A DNA stretch of 64,000 nt from Gadus chalcogrammus. Lineage: Eukaryota; Chordata; Actinopteri; Gadiformes; Gadidae. Of the stretch, positions 56,280 through 64,000 are shown in pieces. The number at the start of each line of letters is the position of its first letter. The stretch's first letter is position 1. The stretch is from contig NC_079412.1 in NCBI RefSeq assembly GCF_026213295.1, positions 19,862,070-19,926,069 on the forward strand. The letters run 5' to 3'. Under the pieces are notes generated by a model. It was not told the DNA's origin. It made no database searches and saw only the letters and a list, made by a program, of their open reading frames with translations. Position numbers and translations under genes: made by a program.

Positions 56280-59200
56280 TGCCATTCTGTCCCTCCTGTC
56301 TGTAGTGTGTGTCGGAAAGGTGTGGCTCGTCAGTTAACGTTGATGTTCTCATTTGGAAATGAGACCCTTTTGACTTTTTTTCTAAATTGTCTTAAATGTT
56401 GCTTTGATGTAGTTATTTGAAATCATTATACACTTTATTTGTAATGATATATTGGATTTGATCGTTTTTTTGTCACTGAAGGTCTTTGGACATTCTCGTC
56501 CCATGCCTCCGTGTGTTTCAGCTCCTCTTGGTGAACCACGTTTGACCGCGGAGTAACCCCCCCTCCCCCACACACACACCTGTCTCTGTGCTTGTCTTCG
56601 CTGTGATGCACCGAGCTTCATCTATAATGTATTCTCCAAACTCACCCAAAGGCATCAGACTGCTGGACTTCTAGCGCTCCAACAATAGCTCTGGCGTCAA
56701 CATCGAGAATGCTTCCCGACTTTTGTTTGTATGCCTTCTTTATCTTTCTTCTAAACGGGTTTAACGAAATGGCTAGGCTACAAGCTTCTTGTACGAAGCG
56801 CTATCAATCTTCAACGAGAAGGGTTCTGGAGTTTCACTTCGCCTTGGCTACTACTCAAACTATAAATATATATCTTCACACTAAAATATATATCTTCAAT
56901 GCTTCACTTGAAGACAATTCATGAAGATAGACATTTGTACATGTCTTTTAGGATATTTTTTGGGGGATGGGAATATGTTTCAATGAAACGATTCGAGTGC
57001 ATTAGGCTAATCCTATCAGCCATCAGGGAGCGATCATTCCATCCCATAATACGAGGAGCACAATGGTATTAAAAGTCTGCCGTATCGTTCGCTCATTAGC
57101 TTGCACTTGAATAGAAATCCATTTAACCGGCCGTCCAAACTGCACTCATCCGCGTTGACCTTTGAGCTATCCATCTTTCAGCGTAGGAACACTAACATTA
57201 ACAAACGACTTGTTTTACGGGCTGTTGGCACGGCGACGCCTCGGCTCTGAGCACTAACGTGTTGAAAGAACCCTCCGGAAATCGCTGTGCTGTTCAAATT
57301 CAAAATGGGGGTGTACTTCCAACCTCCCGCTTGGCTGTCAGCCAGTCCCGGAGGGCGGGGGGCTTGGGGGGGGGGGGGGGGGGGTGATGGGACCCGAATC
57401 GCAGCACCAGGAGCTGAATGACCAATGAGAAGCCGGGCCGACCTCAGCGGGCTACTCATGAATATCTGAGGTTGTGTTGAGAGTCTGAGCACAGATGTCC
57501 GCCGGTAGGACAGAAGAACCAGTCTTGATGTGGTTACAATGTTCCTCTGGCCCGTCTCTTTGAAGGCTTCTCTGTACATTTCCGCAAGGCTTTTCTAAAT
57601 ATTGAAGGGGCCGGGAGAAGGAAGATGCCGGAGGTGGAGTTCTCTGGCCGAAGAGTTTCTGGGTTTGATTCCCCACGTCCGCAGTCCACCTTGTAGGCCT
57701 CATTGAGGAGGGCGCCCCCCTCCCATACCTGCTTCTGTATGACGTGCCTCTGAGTTCTCTGTCAGTCCCTATGGATAAAAGCCTCCGCTTAATAATGAAG
57801 AGCAGTAGACCTTGGAACAATTGAAGAGTATGGGTATCACAGAACTTCAGACTCTTCGGGTGAGTAAAGCAGTTAATCAATCCAAAACAGACTGATTCAT
57901 CGCAGCCCCCCGCCCGTTTGCTAGACGTCTCCTCAAACACGTTGAGGAGCTCTGTGTCATTTCCTTGCCAGCCCAAAATAGTACTTTTTTTTTAAGTCTA
58001 TCCAAGGTTTTAACGACCACTTTGCCCGGCTTGTTTGAGATGCAGACCTCGAACCGAACCCTGAGACAACTTTATGAATATTACCTCTGAATTACAACGC
58101 TGCTGTTCGCCACTGGCGGCCTGCCAAAGTGAGACTGGGATCCCAGCAGGGCAGCGATGGGAACCACAGGACGTCTCGTCAACCTCCCCCCACCACAATC
58201 ATCTCTCATCAATCTTTAATATCCCCTCCATCTCCCACATCCAAGCCCTGCACCTAGTAATTACCATCACAGCTGGCGGCCATACTGGAGAGAAGGCTCT
58301 GGTAGTTAACGTGTTTGGAGACGGAGGCGGAGACGACGTGAAGTGAGACAGAGTGTTAATAGTTAATCCACAGCGCTCTAGAAGTGAATATTGTATGGCC
58401 GACTCTGATAGCTGTTGAGAACGGCCTTGACCAAGGCCTGTAACAGTACTCCAACCTGTGCCAGGGCACACTTATCGTTTAGCATTTGGATCTGAAGACT
58501 TGGTGATGGTTCTACGGATCGTATATCAGCAATCTCAGTCTCATCTGTTGGCCCACCGGAGAGGGAGAGAGTAGACGGATGGTTTAGGGGATTATTACAA
58601 ACGTATTACATCAGATATGATGAGATTTACCTTAATTAATCCCAGACCGAACATTTGGATTTCCCAGTCATACCAAACGCTCTTAATTGCCCCTAGCCCT
58701 GATACCAAAACAAACTTAAAGGTGATCTATCATTTGAGTGTAATTTGTCAGAAATGCCAAAGCCATCAATCAGCTATTAATTAGTGAAATGCTCTGTGAG
58801 AATATCTGTTTGTAGTGTGTGTGAGACCATTTTGATTTTAAACCGCTCCCGGCTCATTTCTGAATAAAAGGGCATCTCTTCCCAGATTGGTTCGGTGAGT
58901 AACTGTCAATCACATCAACGCAGAATGGCAGAGACAAGCAGCGAGGGAGGGAGTACAGTGTGTTTTTTCAATTATACAAACCTATTCTGCTCTCTCTCTT
59001 TAAACTCTCAAAACGTACCTGCAGTGGGTTCAGCAGTCTAACAGCTAACACCAAACTATTCCTGATGCATGATGGGAAACCACCCAGGTAGCCTCCCTCC
59101 CTCTCGCTCTGACCTCGCGCCACACTGCGCGTCTGTGATCTGACGCGACCTGACACCCGATATCCCATAATGTCACGTAATGTCTCACTTGCTTTTCATT

Positions 59201-60530
59201 ATCTTCAAATGTCACAATCAATTATTCACGTCCTACTTACCAAAAATCCCAGTCGGAATCTATTATACGGCGTAGGACTCCAGCCAGGGAGCGCGCGTCA
59301 CGGCGTGGGAGTGACGGCTCCCAACGGCAATCCATTTCAACAGCGCTGTATTAACTTTCACTCGTTTGGGAGCCGCCGGAGAGGAGAAAGGAGGAGAGAA
59401 AGGGGGCGGGGAGAGGGGGAGGGATGGAAAGGGAGTCGTTGAGCAAACAGCGAGCCGCGTGTCCCAGAGTTTACTCTGACACACTCTTCGGTCCGTCTTC
59501 AAACAGACTCATCTGTTCTCCGTTACTCACCGTCGACTCAGACGGTGTCGTCTCTCCACCGGAGCCCTTCTCCCGTTAAGTCAGCGGAGTGTCTGTTGAA
59601 CGACGGGACTAATGACAAGGCGTTCGGTTTCACGTCATTAACCCACGTTGAGCTCAGTTTCGACTAAGTGTGACAACCCTTTTGATAAAAAATAAAAGTG
59701 ATCTCCCAAAAAGCTTAACGCGGTTATTTATTAGGCTGGAGGGCTAGATGCCTGAATTGTATCTCAATTTTTCTTGTTTTACCACATTAGGTTATTATGT
59801 TGGCTGCCTCGGCTCTGTGTCAGTTTCCTGCAGTGTCAGCTTTAGGCCATTCAACTCATAAAACTCAGGGAGTTTGTGAGATGGTGAAGACAAGAGAGTA
59901 GCCTATTCAATGGATGAAAAAGGTTCTCATTCAAATGCAAATTGATTTGGATCATTTCACCTCGAATCTGCTCTAAATGAATTAACAAGTAGGCTATAAC
60001 AAAGGGTAAGACAACTCTTTTGTATTTTATCGGTATGTATAAATTTCGCTTATGTCGAAAGGTTATTCAAACGCGTGTTTGATGCTCTTATTTTAATAGC
60101 TTCTTCTACGCTAGCCATGGCCGTGTTAGCGCTGAACTTGGATCAATTGGGGCGCGACGCGCAACCAGGAGTTCAACTTGGGTGTGCGTCAAAAACGCAA
60201 TTATATTTTAATTACTTGCTGAAATCGATCGCTCGCTAGAAGCGCCGAGTCAGTGTTGATCTTGAACGTCACGCAGACTAACCCAGATGACTCGGGATTT
60301 GGCTTGGTTAACGCCTTTCGTTTGTATTCAATTTGATGGAATAATTAATTTAATTAGGCCGCTGATTATATCAATAAGGCTTTTATCCATACAGCGCTGG
60401 TGGCAACATTGTGAGCATGGCTGGCCCCGGTGGGAATCGAACCTGAGCACTTTTAATGCCTGCTTTACCAGCCATACAGAACCGTACATTGTTTACTCAA
60501 CATTAATAATCAACCTCCCTGCTTTTTTTC
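56280..60530. other. intergenic, no gene recognised
   Basis: Mixed sequence with a G-run (57366-57384) and GC-rich patches near 57340 and 59380. Open frames up to 174 codons (minus 57452-57976) have no recognised domain and no splice or neighbour support. Confidence 0.55.
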
Positions 60531-60547
60531 TCTCTCTCTCTTTCTCC

Positions 60548-60601
<54 letters not shown>

Positions 60602-60700
60602 CTCGCTCTCTCTCTCGCTCTCTCTCACACCCCCCCATTCCTCTCTCGCGCCCCTCCATTCCTCTCTCCCTCTTTCCCTCTCTCTCCCCCCCCCCCTCTC
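60528..60700 (+). repeat. (CT)n and C-rich pyrimidine tract
   Basis: CT repeats then CCCC-rich sequence ending at GAGATAG, upstream of the possible exon at 60716. Confidence 0.88.
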
Positions 60701-60715
60701 TCCGAGATAGTGTCT

Positions 60716-60953
60716 ATGGGGGCTAACACGGTGGATGCAGACAGTGCAGTCTCAAAGGAGGAGGTGTTTGTAATCACCAACAACAGCGACAGAGAGCCCA
60801 ACTTTATCTCTGTGCGGGGGGGATCCTGCTCCTCTGTAATTAAAGAGATAGCCAGGGAGAGATCCTGGGGGCTAGGGGGGAGCAGAGAATCAGGGTTAGA
60901 AGATGGACTAGAGATCCTTCCTGACTACCTTCACTTCGTCCAGCTCTCCCAGA
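60716..60953 (+). CDS. possible coding exon, protein unknown
   Basis: After a strong pyrimidine tract and an AG (GATAG, 60706-60710), an open frame from ATG 60716 reads MGANTVDADSAVSKEEVFVI and onward to LEILPDYLHFVQLSQ before running into a SINE at 60954. Composition is protein-like and non-repetitive. No family was recognised, no partner exon was found, no clear donor is present and the Kozak context is weak (T at -3). It may be a real exon truncated by the SINE, a dead exon, or chance. Confidence 0.3.
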
Positions 60954-61195
60954 GGCATGTGGCTCAGGAGCTAGTGTCTGGTAACCGGAAGGTTGCTAGG
61001 TCGATCCCCGGCTCATCCTTGAGTGTCGAGGTGTCCCTGAGCAAGACACTTAACCCTAACTGCTCCTGAAGAGCTGGCTGTCGCCCTTGCATGGTTGACG
61101 CCGCCGTCTGCGTGTGCATGAATGGGAGGATGCAAGGCAGTATTGTAAAGCGCTTTGAGCCACTGGTTAGATAAAAGCTGTAGTCCATTCACCGT
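60954..61195 (+). repeat. tRNA-derived SINE copy 2
   Basis: Same family and orientation as 21045-21316: GGCATGTGGCTCAGGAG, CGGAAGGTTGCTAGGTCGAT, TGTCCCTGAGCAAGACACTT, GCATGGTTGACGCCGCCGTC, GTAAAGCGCTTTGAGCC. tRNA A and B boxes visible. Confidence 0.87.
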
Positions 61196-61599
61196 CTTAT
61201 CTGTAGGCCACTCAACCATAAGATATTTGTAATGTTTTATATAATAACAAAGCGTTCAACTGAAAGACCGGAGGTATTTAGAGGTCATGTATGTGCTCTT
61301 AGAGACTCTCTGCATCCTTGGGATTCAGAGAGTGGTCCAGAGAGTGCTTCAGAAGCAGCAGAGAGAGAGTGTGTCTGGGTGGACTGTTTCTTTGGGTGTC
61401 CTTGCCTTCATCCGGTTCCTTCGTGTATTTATTCATTCCATTACAAAGCAATAAAAGCCGATTATTAGGCAACGACAAAGCAATGCATCATCTCCCTTTG
61501 TAATGTTTTGAATTATTGCGTTTTCATTATTAAAAAATCCACAGAGGAAAAGAGTGAAGCCAAGAGGCGGTGATAAATATCTACTGGAGTGAACCTCCG

Positions 61600-61780
61600 T
61601 AGTGTGGGCGGAGAAAGGAGCCTGTCAGCGAGGGAGGAGGGAGGCAAAGGGAGGCAAAGGGAGGAGGGAGGGGGAGGAGAAGGGAGGCAAAGGGAGGAGG
61701 AGGAGGGAGGTGGAGGAGGGAGGTAAAGAGGAGGAAGGAGGAGAAGGGAGGCGAAGGGAGGTGGAGGGAGGTGTCCTGTA
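61600..61780. repeat. GGGAGG-rich purine tract
   Basis: GGAGGGAGGCAAAGGGAGG-type units on the + strand; low complexity only. Confidence 0.8.
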
Positions 61781-61944
61781 TTTTTCTGACGCACCTTCTC
61801 ATCAGGGATTATCTTAATTTATCTTTTATCTTCTTCTGTGTTTTTTTTGGACTATCTGGATTTCATTCATGCTGTGTTCTACTTTTAATCGAAAAATTTA
61901 TGAAAAAAGGCAAACACAAAAAGTCAACATTTTAATTGCTAAAA

Positions 61945-62110
61945 GTTAATCAGACACCTGTAATGAGTTACAGCAATGCAGAGTTCACTGGTTAATCAGA
62001 AACCTGTAATGAGTGACAGGGTGAGTTCACTGATTAATCAGACACCTGTAATGAGTGAAAGGGTTCTTTCACTCATTAATCAGAAGTTGATTAATCAGAA
62101 GTTGAATTAT
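61945..62110 (+). repeat. ~42-bp repeat, three copies
   Basis: GTTAATCAGACACCTGTAAT unit at 61946, 61992 and 62033, then shorter TTAATCAGAAG copies. Confidence 0.85.
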
Positions 62111-62182
62111 CAGAATGTCAAGAGAATTCAGGGAATCTCCAATGACTGCACAGTTGGCATTTACCCACACAAATGCATACTT

Positions 62183-62305
<123 letters not shown>

Positions 62306-62739
62306 CAGTGGCGTGTGGTAGTGCTGAGTGTGTGTCGTGTTGCGGTGACAAGGTTAATCAGGGGGGGTTGTGAAGGCAGTTCCCAGCGTCAGACGTTGCG
62401 ACCCCCCACGGTGCCATCATTAACCGTCGAGCAGACTGGAGCTGCCTTTGGTTCTGCCTGCCCGGTCCACATAACGCGCTCCTGTTTATAGAGCTCTTAT
62501 TCTTAGCCCTCGTTGCCGTGGTTTTGTTGTCGCCGAAGGATTTAATTTGATGTTGAACTGAGAACACACTTTGTGGATGTGTACAACTTCGCTATCTGTG
62601 AGCTGCAACTATTACGCACTAATTAGAAAATATATATAAATATATATATACTCGGCACTCTGGTGCAGGTGTAATTTGATATTTAGAAACTTGGTAGTGC
62701 AACCCTCAAATCTGTTTGGTTGGCGGTATGGAGATGCTC

Positions 62740-62805
62740 AGAGTTTTTTTCAGCCTCAGTAGATGGGCCTTTGGGATAAAAGTGTCTTCTAAATGTAAAT
62801 GTAAT
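62740..62805 (+). repeat. SINE 3' tail fragment
   Basis: GGGATAAAAGTGTCTTCTAAATGTAAATG is the usual 3' end of fish tRNA-SINE families; the head is missing. Confidence 0.5.
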
Positions 62806-63039
62806 TCCGGTAAAGAGCTCGCTAATCAGACTGGTTAATAATGTGATTTTATAATACGAGCGTGCTTATCGGCTCCATTCCAACCGGGTTATGGGCTCTT
62901 ACCACAGCTCGTTAAGCCCCATGGTGATGGCTGCTGCAGAGAAAGGGTTTTGTTGGAACAACTCCTGAGGTCATTTCAGTCGCTCTACCCCTGTTTGATC
63001 CTCTGGGTGGAGTTTAGGGGTTCATGGACTCACGCAGAG

Positions 63040-63320
63040 GTGAGTGTTCAGTTCAGGGGTTCAGTGAGTCAGACAGAAGTGTGTATTCAGCTAAGGGGTT
63101 CAGTGCGTCAGACAGAAGTGTGTATTCTGTTCAGGGGTTCAGTGAGTCAGACAGAAGTGTGTATTCAGTTCAGGGGTTCAGTGCGTCAGACAGAAGTGTG
63201 TATTCAGCTAAGGGGTTCAGTGAGTCAGACAGAAGTGTGTATTCAGTTCAGGGGTTCAGTGAGTCAGACAGAAGTGTGTATCCAGTTCAGTGAGTCAGAC
63301 AGAAGTGTTTTCGGTTCAGT
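63040..63320 (+). repeat. 39-bp minisatellite
   Basis: About seven copies of GTTCAGTGAGTCAGACAGAAG plus TGTGTATTCAGTTCAGGG. The 13-codon unit keeps two frames open; not a gene. From 63320 to 64000 nothing was recognised. Confidence 0.93.
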
Positions 63321-64000
63321 GAGTCGAGTGAGTGAGTGAATACAGTACAAGTTCAGAAAGCGTTCAGAATCCATCGACATTCAACAGATATGCAGCAACT
63401 AAGAATGCAATTAAACTATTTTTTTTATGGAAGTACAATGACCTGATCAGAAAAACGTCATGTTGTCCAAAATGAATCCTTTTGCTATCTTGTTTTGTCC
63501 TCCGGCTCCACCATCGGCCCACTCACTCTCCCTGCGTGTCAGCCCCCCCACCACAATAAATAGTTTTACTTTTTAGTTGTGCCGGTTCAATGTGTTCAGC
63601 CTCTGTTTTTATGTTAGTTCCTTCAGACCTTTGGAAACGCAACACTGAGCACTTAAGGGAGACCCGGTGAGTAAGTCTGTTAATTAGTTGCGGCGACTAT
63701 TAGCGTGAAAGCAGGCGTCGAGTGCTAACTCTGTGTTCTTTCACGGGGAGACGGAAATGTAAAGAGGCTTTTAATCCACAAGGTCGGCCCCTGGCAGAGG
63801 ATGGAGGCTCCGACACCACCGCCTCTCGTTACACCACCTGGAAGCTCAGACTTCCACCTCCACAAGCATAGCTCATAAATGACCTTGAAGCTGTTGAAAT
63901 CGTTGTTTCTGGCAGACTCAAACCACGGATTAAATATGTATTTTCTTTATTTTCCTCTGGCGAATAGTGATTGATATTCGATTGGCTTTGAAGAAGTGTA

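Noticed and set aside
57452..57976. 174-codon minus frame
   Set aside because: No recognised domain, no neighbour or splice support.

Overview
The window is vertebrate, and almost certainly teleost, genomic DNA. It has spliced genes with GT-AG introns, tRNA-derived SINEs, hAT-like and other TIR elements, a 5'-truncated LINE and a very high load of (GT)n/(CT)n microsatellites and minisatellites. That repeat density fits a gadiform (cod-like) fish, but this is inference from texture only. No prokaryotic features, CRISPR arrays or rRNA genes were seen.

Two protein-coding genes are reconstructed exon by exon on the + strand, with all splice phases agreeing. (1) The last 14 coding exons of prex1 (P-Rex1, PIP3- and Gbeta-gamma-dependent Rac exchange factor) run from 1106 to the TAA at 14545-14547. 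They encode about the last 489 residues, the C-terminal part of the IP4P-like region. The 3'UTR probably ends after the AATAAA at 16939. (2) A complete kcnq2 (Kv7.2, M-current K+ channel) reads from ATG 18252 to TAG 48234 in 15 coding exons, 910 residues. It keeps S1-S6, the TIGYGD filter, calmodulin-binding helices A/B, the assembly helices and the ankyrin-G motif. It lies head-to-tail behind prex1, with only 3.7 kb between stop and start codons. The two products are not known to work in one complex; their adjacency is a matter of gene order.

From 48.2 to 64 kb the sequence is mostly intergenic: the kcnq2 3'UTR, microsatellites, a LINE fragment with a 12-bp target duplication at 54.7-55.4 kb, a MITE-like element at 56.0 kb, a SINE at 61 kb and a 39-bp minisatellite at 63 kb. 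One unidentified possible coding exon lies at 60716-60953.

Most notable: minisatellites repeatedly begin within 0-60 bp of 5' splice sites in both genes, and two arrays copy the splice junction or a donor-like motif. kcnq2 has a well-supported GC-AG intron. The residue that sets TEA sensitivity in mammalian Kv7.2 (Tyr) is Val here. The kcnq2 tail carries a Glu-rich low-complexity expansion. Three short-spacer palindromes (85, 52 and 24 bp) and an exact 148-bp duplication between (GT)n tracts lie around the prex1/kcnq2 boundary and in kcnq2 intron 1. I found no evidence for a new multi-gene system; the unusual material is repeat architecture and splice-site context.
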